From Caldicellulosiruptor changbaiensis (GTDB lineage Bacteria > Bacillota > Thermoanaerobacteria > Caldicellulosiruptorales > Caldicellulosiruptoraceae), in NCBI RefSeq assembly GCF_003999255.1, contig NZ_CP034791.1, forward strand, positions 1,032,501-1,096,500: a DNA stretch of 64,000 nucleotides. The letters run 5' to 3'. Shown piece by piece: positions 47,671-56,422 of this stretch. Position 1 is the first letter of the stretch. Each line of letters begins with the position of its first letter. The notes below the pieces were generated by a model. The model searched no databases. It was given only the letters and a program-made list of their open reading frames with translations, and was not told the DNA's origin. The position numbers and the translations under genes were made by a program.

Positions 47671-47713
47671 AAAACGGTGGCTTTAAACCACCTAACAAAG
47701 TGGGGTGTTTGGA

Positions 47714-48046
47714 ATGGTTATGTATGCTTACAACAAAATTCTAAATAAAAAAGTTAAAGCAGGGTCGTTTGACGCAAAAACAAAAATTTTTAACAAAACA
47801 GTCAAACTAAAAAGCAAATGTTGGAAGTATAACACCTATGGTATAGAACAAGAAATTATCGACAAATTAAAAATGCTAGACTGTCAAGAAATTGTTATTA
47901 AAGAACAAGATACAGCCAAAGAATACCATATTCCCTTTAATGAATATATCAAACATGCTTTTGTTGATGTTTTAGGAAATTCGACACCGCAATATTATTT
48001 GTCATTGAAATACTTTACTTGCATAAACAAAAAAGAAGCAGTTTGA
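47714..48046 (+). CDS. Element-borne protein of unknown function
   Basis: This 110-residue basic protein begins MVMYAYNKILNKKVKAGSFD and ends with YYLSLKYFTCINKKEAV. It has no membrane segment, and I see no known motif. GGGGTG lies 6 bases before ATG 47714. It follows the XRE gene by about 40 bases and precedes the primase-helicase by 200 bases of AT-rich sequence, so it may belong to replication control, by position only. Confidence 0.6.
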   Translation: MVMYAYNKILNKKVKAGSFDAKTKIFNKTVKLKSKCWKYNTYGIEQEIIDKLKMLDCQEIVIKEQDTAKEYHIPFNEYIKHAFVDVLGNSTPQYYLSLKYFTCINKKEAV

Positions 48047-48248
48047 TATTGTATCGGGCGGTTGGGGGCGGGGATTTTATTTTAAAAAGGCAAAAACTTT
48101 TTATTATTTTTCACATTTTCACGTTAAACTTCACTACTTAAATTTTAAATCATTTATTTACAAAAGACAATATCTTTTTTGAAGTGTTAGCGTTAAATTT
48201 TGAATTAACACAAACAAATACAAATTAAGCAAATAGGGAGGGGTTGCA

Positions 48249-50060
48249 ATGCAAGGTATTGTAAAGGCAATCAAAGACAAAATAGACATTATCGACTACA
48301 TAGGAAGATACCTACCTTTGCAAAAGGAAGGTAGTAACTACAAAGCTTGCTGTCCCTTCCATCCTGATAAAAACCCATCATTCTACATTAAACCCAGCGA
48401 ACAGTTTTTTCATTGCTTTGGCTGTGGCGTTGGTGGCGATGTTATCAAATTTGCACAGCTTTACCATAAAATATCTTTTGGGGAGGCGGTAAAAATGTTA
48501 GCTGAGGAAATAGGCTTGTCTATTGGCAGCAAGCAAACAGAAGAAAACACGCAAGAAGAAAAGCCTTCTATTGACCAGATTATAGCATATGTCGAGACAT
48601 GCCATCAATACGCAAGTTTGACAAGTTACTTTGCTGATAGGGGGATTCCCACTTCTCTAATTGACAAATACAAGATGGGCTTTGATGTGGAAAACAATGC
48701 AATTGTTTTACCCATCTTTCAAGACGGGCAGATAATAAGCTATGTGCGTCGCAATCTTGATGATAACAAGCCACGCTATGAATTTCCTAAAGGACACAAA
48801 GGTATACCGTTTAATTTGGACATACTCAAAGACGACCTGCAAACTAACGTTTTTATCACTGAATGAATTTTTGACGCATTAACAATTGAAGCAGCGATTG
48901 GACAGCCAGCAATCGCACTAAATGGCTGCGAAAATCAAAGCGAGTTTATACAAACCCTAAATCGTATCAAACCACAGAACAAGAAATTTTACATCCTGTT
49001 TGACAACGACGAGGCAGGCAGCAAAGCAGCAAAACAACTTTTTGATAAGATGAAAAACCAGTATGAAGTGGCTATTTGCAGATGGGAAGGTGCACCTTAC
49101 AAAGACATCAACGAGTTTTTGCAAAACTCTCAAGACGAGTGTATAAAGTTTTTAAAATGGCAGCTTAAAGCGGCTTTTTATCCCTATGCACTCATTAATT
49201 TTGCTGCCCAGTATGTTGATTTTCTCAAGTCTGATAAATTCAAAGCTATTTCCACAGGATTTAAGCAATTAGACGATGTGTTAAATGGTGGTTTTGTAGC
49301 AGGAAACCTGTATGTCTTTGGTGCAAAGCCCAGCGTCGGTAAAACAACATTCTTGTTGCAGCTTATAGACAACTTCTTACAGCAAGGTTATGAATGCGTC
49401 TTCCTATCGGCTGAAATGCCCAAAGAAGAGATTTTGACAAGGATTTTCTGTCGTGAATATGGACTCAAAAAAGTTAATGTTAAAGTAGCTGGATTCGATT
49501 TTTATCGAAAACTTAGAACAAGTACAGCAACTCAAGAGGAAATGCAAGAGTTCATGTCTGTTATGCAAGACTACATCATGCGTTATGCTTTCAAGCTTCA
49601 CATTTTAGAAGGACAAAGACTTGACGAGGTCTATTATGTCCTTGACCGCTTGCAAAAGCCTATCCTGTTTGTTGATTACTTACAGCTTTTGCAACCAGCA
49701 AAACCATATCAAAGCGATAAGCAAAGAGTTGACCTGATAATGCAAGAGTTGTTTGAGATTAAAAACAAGTTTTTAATCCCAGTTGTCGCTATCAGCAGCT
49801 TGAATAGGGAAAGCTATGACGACGATGATATAAAAGCTTTCAAAGAATCTGGGTCAATTGAATATGGAACAGCAGCCGCTTTCCTAATGAAAAGAGATGA
49901 CGACAAACCTATTCACGATGACTACAAAGGCAATGGTTATACAATCAAATTCAATTGTGTCAAAAACAGATATGGCAGCATAGGAGAAAACATCACAATG
50001 AGATTTTGGGGCGGGATTTACTTGTTTGAAGAAATAGCCGACAATGACAACAGCTTATAA
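48249..50060 (+). pseudogene. Primase-helicase with one in-frame UGA
   Basis: The frame runs 603 codons with one stop, TGA at 48864-48866 (codon 206). Before it is a DnaG-type zinc finger (CPFH about 36, CFGC about 56) and the start of TOPRIM. After it the same frame continues with IFDALTIEAA, FDNDEAG (TOPRIM metal site) and a DnaB-type helicase (Walker A GAKPSVGKTT about 358, Walker B ILFVDYLQLL about 475). The TGA replaces the conserved Gly of TOPRIM EG, one base from GGA. It would be the replicative primase-helicase of the element, like phage gp4. No ribosome site precedes the ATG at 49050, so the second part is probably not translated separately. Confidence 0.88.
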
Positions 50061-50136
50061 TCCAAACACGCTGCCTTGTACGGTAATCGGCAAGGCGGCG
50101 TGGTAAAACAAAAACCACAAATAGGAGGGGTCAAAA

Positions 50137-50940
50137 ATGATGAACAGCCAAAACAATGAAAACTTTTACATCACAGACGCAAACTTGCCTATCAACATCT
50201 TTTCCCTATTGGAAGACAGTATACAACCACGGCAAGGGCGAGAATGCAAGCTTGTTTATGAGTATGAAACAAATGACGGCGGCAAAGTACAAATCGGTAC
50301 AAACTACTACATGCTAACACCAGCCGACATAAACACATTATACATCTTGACCACCTATAGGCAGGAAACAGGACAGACAGGAGATACTTTTGAAATACCG
50401 CTAAAGTACATCATGGAGAAGCGAGGAATGGATGTAAACCAACCAGAAAATATTAAGCTGGTCTTGCAATCACTTGACCGTTTAATGATGACAAAAGTTG
50501 TTGTGGAAAGATACGGTTTTGCTAATGGAAAAGAATTTAAGCGGGATATGGCAAAGTTTGTGCTTTTGCCTTCCTATCGCATATCACAGAAAGGCAGCAA
50601 AGGGCGGGGATACAAAACAAAGCTTACTGTAACACTTGCTAAAGAAATTTGTCGCAATTTAGATAATGGCTATGTTGCACGTGGAGATTTGGACGTTGCA
50701 AAACAGCTTGTTAAATACAAGATAGCACACAGGCTTTATCACTTCCTAATGGGAAAATGTACACGCAACAAGACCTACAAACGCAACTTTGCACAGTTTG
50801 TGCAACAAGATATTTGCCCAGAACTACCATTAGAGGAAGGCAAAGAAAAGGTAATAAACGCACTTATAAAACTGGAAAGCATGGGTCTAATAACCTACAA
50901 AATTGACAGGAATATTATCTGCATAAATATACGAAAATAA
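50137..50940 (+). CDS. Putative replication initiator (Rep)
   Basis: This 267-residue protein has a central and C-terminal pair of winged-helix-like regions (YYMLTPADINTLYILTTYRQ about 68-87, KYKIAHRLYHFLMGKCTRN about 200-218, LIKLESMGLITYKID about 246-260), similar to iteron-binding Rep proteins of the TrfA/RepA kind. The strongest support is the four 23-bp iterons that begin 42 bases after its stop. AGGAGGGG lies 6 bases before the ATG. The alternative is a general plasmid-encoded DNA-binding protein. Confidence 0.65.
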   Translation: MMNSQNNENFYITDANLPINIFSLLEDSIQPRQGRECKLVYEYETNDGGKVQIGTNYYMLTPADINTLYILTTYRQETGQTGDTFEIPLKYIMEKRGMDVNQPENIKLVLQSLDRLMMTKVVVERYGFANGKEFKRDMAKFVLLPSYRISQKGSKGRGYKTKLTVTLAKEICRNLDNGYVARGDLDVAKQLVKYKIAHRLYHFLMGKCTRNKTYKRNFAQFVQQDICPELPLEEGKEKVINALIKLESMGLITYKIDRNIICINIRK

Positions 50941-50981
50941 TTGCATAAGTATACAAGAAAAAACGGCTGGTATCGATTGGA

Positions 50982-51069
50982 AAAACCATAGTATATACCT
51001 ACAAAAAACCATAGTATATACCTATGAAAAACCATAGTATATACCTGCCTAAAACCATAGTACGCAAAA
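50982..51069 (+). repeat. Iterons, four copies at 23-bp period
   Basis: AAAACCATAGTATATACCT starts at 50982, 51005 and 51028 without change, and a fourth copy at 51051 keeps the first 12 bases. The period is exactly 23 bases. Each full unit contains the palindrome GTATATAC. They lie directly after the Rep-like gene and probably are its binding sites at a plasmid origin or in copy control. The stretch 51070-51239 has no gene. Confidence 0.9.
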
Positions 51070-51239
51070 TAAAGAATGCAGATAGGACAAGGCTTTGCGG
51101 GCACAAAAACGGGTAAAATTAAAATTAAAATTAAAAGAGAGAGTTTTACAACTCTCTCTATTAGCTAAAAATTGGTTTTGTATTTATGCATATTCCCCAT
51201 CTGCATGAATTTACAAACTTACAACTGGAGGTGTGCGTC

Positions 51240-51950
51240 ATGCGACCATGGGAGTGGCTTTCCCTAATCGAAAAGCCAGAAAATCTTGAAAGTAATGTTG
51301 GTGTTGCTGTTGGCTTGCCGACGTTTGCGGCTGGTAGGAAAGGCAAGATTGAAACAGTGTTTGTTAAGCAAGCCGACCAAAACAAGCAAGTCAGCCGCAC
51401 AATCCGACTTATGACTGAACTTGAGATAAGGGAACTTGCTGCCAAGCAAAAGCCTCCCTACTTTGCAAAGCTGAAAAAGAAGGCTTATGACAGGCAACTT
51501 TGCAGCAAGGAAGGGCATTTTTGGGCAATGTTAGAGAGGCTTTCTCAAGAGTTTACAAAGAAGAATCCTAATAAACTTGACCTGCGGCTTTGGGCAAAGT
51601 TTGTAAAGTGTGCACAGCGAGACTGGGAAATCGAAAAGCTGCAATCTTCCCTAAATGCAAAGTGTCCTGTATGTGGCAGCAAGGATTTTGAGTTTGCCGA
51701 GAAAGGACAGGAAAAAGGCTTTGTGTGTTTGCCGTGTTTAAAGGCAAGTGGCAACGTTGATTTTATAGCTTGTGTGTTAATTGAAAATGATGTGCCAGAG
51801 TGGGAAAATCGTATAACATTGGGGACTGGGGAACTTGTTCCTAACAGTTTGTGTACACGTTGCGGGCAATCTTTTAAATGGTTTAGTAGCGATGATTGGG
51901 AAGGCTGGCTGTGTAGTGGTTGTGGAGAAGAATTCTATTCTTTGGGATGA
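51240..51950 (+). CDS. Zinc-ribbon protein of the element
   Basis: This 236-residue protein has two C-terminal cysteine clusters: CPVC with CLPC (about 142-164) and CTRC with CSGC (about 206-227), each a zinc ribbon. The N-terminal part (MRPWEWLSLIEKPENL, about 1-130) is not recognised. GGAGGTG lies 7 bases before ATG 51240; an earlier ATG at 51186 lacks a site. It is perhaps a DNA-binding or repair accessory of the plasmid; no partner is evident. Confidence 0.65.
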   Translation: MRPWEWLSLIEKPENLESNVGVAVGLPTFAAGRKGKIETVFVKQADQNKQVSRTIRLMTELEIRELAAKQKPPYFAKLKKKAYDRQLCSKEGHFWAMLERLSQEFTKKNPNKLDLRLWAKFVKCAQRDWEIEKLQSSLNAKCPVCGSKDFEFAEKGQEKGFVCLPCLKASGNVDFIACVLIENDVPEWENRITLGTGELVPNSLCTRCGQSFKWFSSDDWEGWLCSGCGEEFYSLG

Positions 51951-52043
51951 ATTAGTACTTGCTGGAAGTGAAAAATGTTTAGAGAATCCCAGACATTTAA
52001 ATTAGCCTACCCATCGGGGTTTTAAAAACAACAGCATACAAAG

Positions 52044-52068
52044 GCAGCCAATAATGGCTGCTTTTTTG
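52044..52068 (+). terminator. Rho-independent terminator
   Basis: GCAGCCA (52044-52050) pairs with TGGCTGC (52055-52061) around four bases and TTTTTT follows. It ends the transcript of the zinc-ribbon gene. Confidence 0.85.
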
Positions 52069-52244
52069 TTTTAAAAACACATCAATAACAAAAGACAAAC
52101 GGTATAATGTCAAGGGGGTTTTTTAAAAAATTTTTTTAGATAATTAGGGCAAAAAAGACAATAAAATACCGAGCCGCTCAGCATGGAAAAATTTAACTGG
52201 CAGCTTGTTTGGGAAAGATTATTAAATTAAAAAATTGGGACTAA

Positions 52245-53490
52245 CTAAGTATTGTAAACATCACCTCTTTCTTGATATATTTGACCTTTGCTGAGCATGG
52301 CAAAGATCAAAGGAATTAAGCGTCTTGCGGTTAGGACGAGGGCACGTTTATGCTGATGCTTGGTAACCTCTGAGAACTTCTTGTTGTAGAAGGCTTTGTA
52401 GCGTACTGTGTGCACCCTTACACAGTTAGCAGCTTCAACAAGATAGTATCTCAGGTATTGGTTACCACACTTAGCTAATGAGACATCTTGGGCATTGAAG
52501 TTGCCTGATTGGTACTGAGTCCAAACAAGGCCAGAATACTTTGCCAAAGCAGCTTCATTTTTGAAGCGCTTGATATCACCGATTTCAGCGATGATGCCGG
52601 CTGCAAGAACATCTCCTATGCCAGGGACGGTTGTTAATGTTTGAGAGAAAGCTTTAAGAAGTTTTGAGATTTCTTTGTCGAGTTTTTTAAGTTGTTCTTG
52701 CATAAATCTAATGTTTTCAAGGGTCATAGACAAAGCTAAGTCATTTGCCTCAGCCAACAGAGGATGTAATCTGTATGAACGCTTGAGCCTCGGTTTTAAG
52801 TATTTCAGCGATTTTATTGACATCTGAGAGTCTATTGTTGCCGTTATCGGATACGAATTTAATTAAGTCTTCTAAAGGCATAGAAGCGATATCATCAGGT
52901 GTAAAGTTTTCGATGATAGCACAAGAAGCTTTACCGAAGATATCTGAAAATGGACAGTCTTGAGAATAAGTAGAGAATTTAAGGTATATGAGATTGAGAG
53001 CTCTGTTTTTTTCGCGAGTTAGATTGTGAACAAGATGATAGCGCATTCTGGTAAGGCGTTGTAGTGCAGCATATTTAAAATCAGGCAAAGGTGTTGGGTT
53101 GAGTTTGCTGAACCTGACACATTCAGCGATGATAATTGCATCGATGCTATCTGTTTTAGGCAAGAAAGTGTAGATTTTTTTGAAGCCTTTGACTATGCTT
53201 GGGTTGAGAACATAAAAAGTTGGTTTATATGGCAGCAGTTCAGATGAAGAAGCAAGATACAAGTGCAGATGCCAAGCGTAATGTGAAGTTGCTTCCATGC
53301 CAAACTTAATACAGGATAGATTATACTGGCTGAGGCAGTCAATAACTCTTTTGATTAATTCGTTAGCGCCTTCTTGATCATTAGGCAAGGAAAAAGGTTT
53401 TTTAATCAAGTGATTACCGGCATCATCGATGAAGAAGATAGAATTTGACTGACTACTGATATCAATGCCCACGATTAAAGTATTTGGCAA
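52245..53490 (-). pseudogene. IS110-family transposase, frameshifted
   Basis: Two frames together make one IS110 transposase. The first (start ATG 53490, 246 codons) has the DEDD RuvC-like domain: GIDIS (about 9), GMEATSHYAW (about 63) and KTDSIDAIIIAE (about 113). The second, in another frame, has the C-terminal Transposase_20 part with TVPGIGDVLAAGIIAEIGDI and the active-Ser region. The frames cross near 52778-52790, where removing one T (minus strand GCGTTCATAC) would restore ASYRLHPLLAEA. It is therefore inactive unless slippage occurs. Confidence 0.85.
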
Positions 53491-53554
53491 TTTGAAGACC
53501 TCCTTTTTGCAAGTAGTGGTAAGAAAAAGTGTTAAGCCCTTTATCCTTGGGGAT

Positions 53555-53690
53555 TACATGTAATGCAGCCTCGCCGATATTAGAGCTACGGAGCAGTTTA
53601 CAGGGTGCACACATCTGATATGCTCAAATCAGATGTGGTAACCTGACCGTGCACAGCAAACGAGTAAACATTACTCATGTAATCCTTTGG
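53555..53690 (-). ncRNA. Structured non-coding end of the IS110 element
   Basis: The region just upstream of the IS110 transposase has no gene but strong pairing. GGATTACATG (53561-53570) pairs with CATGTAATCC (53676-53685), enclosing a perfect 10-bp hairpin, CACATCTGAT/ATCAGATGTG (53610-53619 and 53628-53637), and other GC-rich stems. In IS110-group elements the 5' non-coding end encodes a bridge RNA that directs target and donor choice, so this is a candidate. The exact RNA limits are not known. Confidence 0.55.
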
Positions 53691-54045
53691 GGTTCAGTCT
53701 TTCGCAAGCTGTGGCGTGCAGATGTCAAAGCACGTCCAGCAGGAGGTGTTCAAAATATATCCAAATAAACTAAATCAGGCTTAAACTTTTTCTGATTTTA
53801 GTTTACCAAAGATAAAGGGCAAATTTAAACTGTAGCAGTCAATTTTAATATTCAATTTTTGAGAAATGAGTGTTTTAAGAAAGGTGCATTATCAAAATGA
53901 ATTTCCAGTAATCAATTGGTACTGATAATTAAATGTACCAATTGAGATATGAAGTTTTAAGTGATTTGATAATCATATTATACGAGCATTCCTGTAATGA
54001 ACGAAAATGAGTGAAAATGAAGAGAAAAGAGATTTGAAAAGATAA

Positions 54046-54113
54046 GGTACCTCCTGATAAAATTAATAAAGTAAGTTGTACAACTTACGAAAAAACACAA
54101 CAAAGGAGGTACC
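54046..54113 (+). promoter_or_regulatory. Ribosome-site-masking hairpin of IS1111-type transposase
   Basis: GGTACCTCCT (54046-54055) is the perfect complement of AGGAGGTACC (54104-54113), which is the transposase ribosome site. Between them is an 18-bp perfect palindrome, GTAAGTTGTACAACTTAC (54071-54088). A transcript entering from outside would hide the ribosome site, a known way for insertion sequences to limit transposition. Confidence 0.7.
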
Positions 54114-54117
54114 CTCT

Positions 54118-55404
54118 TTGAAGTATACACAAAATGAAAAGATATTACAAGTCACAGAAAGAACTTTAGTTGTAGGAGTAGATATAGCAAAGGAAAGGCA
54201 TGTTGGTAGAGCATTTGACTTCAGAGGAGTGGAGCTTGGTAAGAGAATAGAATTTGAGAATAGGAAAGAAGGTATGGAAAAATTTCTGGATTGGGCAAAT
54301 AAGATAATGAAAGCAAATGGCAAGGAGAGTATGATAGTTGGGATAGAACCTACAGGGCATTACTGGCTGTGCTTTGAGCAGTACTTAAGAGAGAATGGCA
54401 TAAAAGTGGTATTAGTGAATCCTTTTCACGTGAAGAGGAGCAAGGAGCTTGATGATAACACGCAAACTAAGAGTGATATAAAGGATCCGAAGACGATAGC
54501 AATGCTTGTGAAGGATGGAAGATACACAGAACCAAATATACCCGAGGGTATATATGCTGAGATGAGAGTAGCGATGAACATATATGAAAGGCTTCAAAAA
54601 CAGCTGAATGTTTTAAAAAATCAAATAATCAATTGGCTTGATATATATTTTCCAGAGTTTTTAGGAGTATTTTCTGATTGGGAAGGCAAGACAGCAATAG
54701 CGACGCTGAGAGAAATGCCATTGCCTTGTGATGTAGTAGGGAAGGAAGTAGAAGGGATTATAGAGTACTGGCGTGACAAAGTAGATAAGCGAGCGATTAG
54801 TCGCAGGAGGGCGATGGATTTAACAGAAGCTGCCAAAAGAAGTATAGGTAAAAAAGAAGGTAGAAAGCTGGCAAGACAAGAGATAAAATATTTGCTTGAA
54901 GAATATGAGCTTTTAAACAAGCAAGTAGAAGAGATAGAAGCCGAGATGGCAGAGCTTTTGAAAGAGGTGCCGAATGGCGATAAGCTTCTTGAAATAAAAG
55001 GTGTTGGAGTGAAGACAGCAGTTGGATTTATTTCAGAGGTTGGAGATATAAAGAGGTATGAGGATTCGAAGCAGATACAGAAATTAGCGGGACTCAATAT
55101 AGTTGAGAATAGTTCTGGCAAGTACAAGGGTCAGACGTGTATAAGTAAAAGAGGGCGAGGAAGGCTCAGAAGTAGCTTGTTCAAGGCCATGATTACAATA
55201 GTAGCAAAGAATGAAGAATTTAAGCAGCTGCACAGGTATTACACCACGCGAGAGAACAATCCCTTGAAGAAGAAGCAATCATTAATAGCACTGTGTTGTA
55301 AATTGATAAGGGTGTTTTATGCGATTTTGAAAAAAGGCGTAAAGTATGATGGGAACAAGATGTTGAGCGATATAAAGAGAGAGGCTTTAGCAAGGACAGC
55401 GTGA
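54118..55404 (+). CDS. IS110-superfamily (IS1111-like) transposase
   Basis: The 428-residue protein has the DEDD domain: VVGVDIAKERHVGRAF (about 17), GIEPTGHYW (about 75) and SDIKDPKTIA (about 118). A coiled region follows (about 245-280), then Transposase_20 with LLEIKGVGVKTAVGFISEVG (about 295-314) and the active-Ser SSGKYKGQTCISKRGRGRLR split near 340-360. TTG 54118 has AAAGGAGG 7 bases upstream. The gene is intact. About 580 bases of structured non-coding DNA follow, as in the IS1111 group. Confidence 0.9.
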   Translation: MKYTQNEKILQVTERTLVVGVDIAKERHVGRAFDFRGVELGKRIEFENRKEGMEKFLDWANKIMKANGKESMIVGIEPTGHYWLCFEQYLRENGIKVVLVNPFHVKRSKELDDNTQTKSDIKDPKTIAMLVKDGRYTEPNIPEGIYAEMRVAMNIYERLQKQLNVLKNQIINWLDIYFPEFLGVFSDWEGKTAIATLREMPLPCDVVGKEVEGIIEYWRDKVDKRAISRRRAMDLTEAAKRSIGKKEGRKLARQEIKYLLEEYELLNKQVEEIEAEMAELLKEVPNGDKLLEIKGVGVKTAVGFISEVGDIKRYEDSKQIQKLAGLNIVENSSGKYKGQTCISKRGRGRLRSSLFKAMITIVAKNEEFKQLHRYYTTRENNPLKKKQSLIALCCKLIRVFYAILKKGVKYDGNKMLSDIKREALARTA

Positions 55405-55471
55405 AGTGAAGCGAAGTGAGAAAAATTGCTTGAACATTCTTAGTTTAAAGCAGGAGAAATAGTTTGAGTGA

Positions 55472-55860
55472 TTCACATCTTGAGGGGGTAAAGAAATTCT
55501 TAGCTTTGCGAGGAGATTAAGTCATGTCGAGTAGCAAAGCGCCCCTTTTAATAATAGTTCACATCTTAGAAAATGTATTGATGGTTAAGAAATGAAGGAG
55601 AAAGGATTAAATGATTTTTTATAGAAAGTAGATTGAAAAATGTGAGCGGGTGGTCAGAGTACATCCTCCATACGGGCGAAGACCCTGCATACGAGCATAA
55701 CTGACGTCCACGCCATGGTAGATGGGACGAGGGAATTGAGGGCAAGTGAGAAAAGACCCTGAGAGACATGAGAGGGTAAACACCATGGTTGTTGTGGATA
55801 GATACCCGCCGTAATATGGTAGAGCAACAAGATAAATACAAGAGAGAGGCTGAGTCTAAG
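55472..55860 (+). ncRNA. Structured non-coding 3' end of the IS1111-like element
   Basis: No gene is supported in 55405-55985. GCTTTGC (55503-55509) pairs with GCAAAGC (55534-55540) inside a GGGGG/CCCC outer pair (about 55483 and 55542), and TTCACATCTT is repeated at 55472 and 55558. Further on come GGGCGAAGACCC and ACCCT/AGGGT hairpins and two CCATGG palindromes. In IS1111-group elements the bridge RNA is encoded in the 3' end, so this stretch is a candidate. Limits are approximate. Confidence 0.5.
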
Positions 55861-55989
55861 CTAGGTATGGTAGAATAAAGCAATAATAACAATATCAAGA
55901 ACAAAATTATTTGTTTCGATAGCGAATTTTAAAGAAATCGCGAGATATTTTGAGAAAATCAAAGGTATATTGAGAGAGAGGTGTTTTAA

Positions 55990-56226
55990 ATGATATGGAT
56001 TTTAGCTTTGTATTTTATTACTCTTTTAGTCTTTCTACCAGCTTATTTCTGGTACAAACGAAAAGATATTGTTTGTTCACTTCAACACAGCTTGTTTTTG
56101 GCAATTAGTGCTATGTTTGACAATGTGTTTTTAATTGCAGCTGGGATTTGGGTTGTGATTATTTTAACAGTGTCTCTAATTGGGCTAATACAAACAAACA
56201 GAAAACAAAGGGGGTCTTTATCATGA
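55990..56226 (+). CDS. Small two-span membrane protein
   Basis: This 78-residue protein has two hydrophobic segments (about 2-20 and 45-68) and a basic end (NRKQRGS). GAGGTG lies before the ATG. Its stop overlaps the next ATG as ATGA. No family is recognised; it is a plasmid-type accessory. Confidence 0.6.
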   Translation: MIWILALYFITLLVFLPAYFWYKRKDIVCSLQHSLFLAISAMFDNVFLIAAGIWVVIILTVSLIGLIQTNRKQRGSLS

Positions 56227-56384
56227 TGACAAAAACAAAGAGAAATTACATTGATGAGTGGTATTTTTTCAAAAACGACAAGGGTAAAATTCAATACCAT
56301 TCTCTTTGTGAGAAGTGTAAAAACAATTGCAAACAGAGTTTTAGAGTGAAAGAAATACATTGTCCAAAATATATTGCCAAGTAG
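56223..56384 (+). CDS. Small cysteine-rich protein
   Basis: This 53-residue protein begins MMTKTKRNYIDEWYFFKND and contains CEKCKNNC followed by a distant Cys, a likely metal site. AAAGGGGG lies before the ATG, which overlaps the stop of the membrane protein gene by four bases, so the two are translated together. A terminator follows. The function is unknown. Confidence 0.6.
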   Translation: MMTKTKRNYIDEWYFFKNDKGKIQYHSLCEKCKNNCKQSFRVKEIHCPKYIAK

Positions 56385-56387
56385 TAA

Positions 56388-56422
56388 GAGACCACCTTAG
56401 TTGTGGTCTCTTTTCTTTTTTT
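56388..56422 (+). terminator. Rho-independent terminator
   Basis: GAGACCAC (56388-56395) pairs with GTGGTCTC (56403-56410) around seven bases, followed by TTTTCTTTTTTT. Confidence 0.88.

Noticed and set aside
48864-48866. UGA as selenocysteine or alternative code
   Set aside because: The family residue is Gly, no SECIS-like hairpin is evident, and core genes here use UGA as a normal stop.
50982-51069. CRISPR array
   Set aside because: The units are 19 bases with only 4 bases between them and no unique spacers; no cas genes are near. They are iterons.
52245-53490. Two separate transposase genes
   Set aside because: The two frames are consecutive parts of one IS110 protein and meet at a single-base shift.
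54621-55127. 168-codon antisense frame inside the transposase
   Set aside because: Serine-rich shadow of the Lys/Glu-rich coiled region of the real gene on the other strand.
55566-55904. Minus-strand frame of 112 codons after the IS1111-like transposase
   Set aside because: No ribosome site and the region has strong RNA-like pairing; it is better read as the non-coding end of the element.
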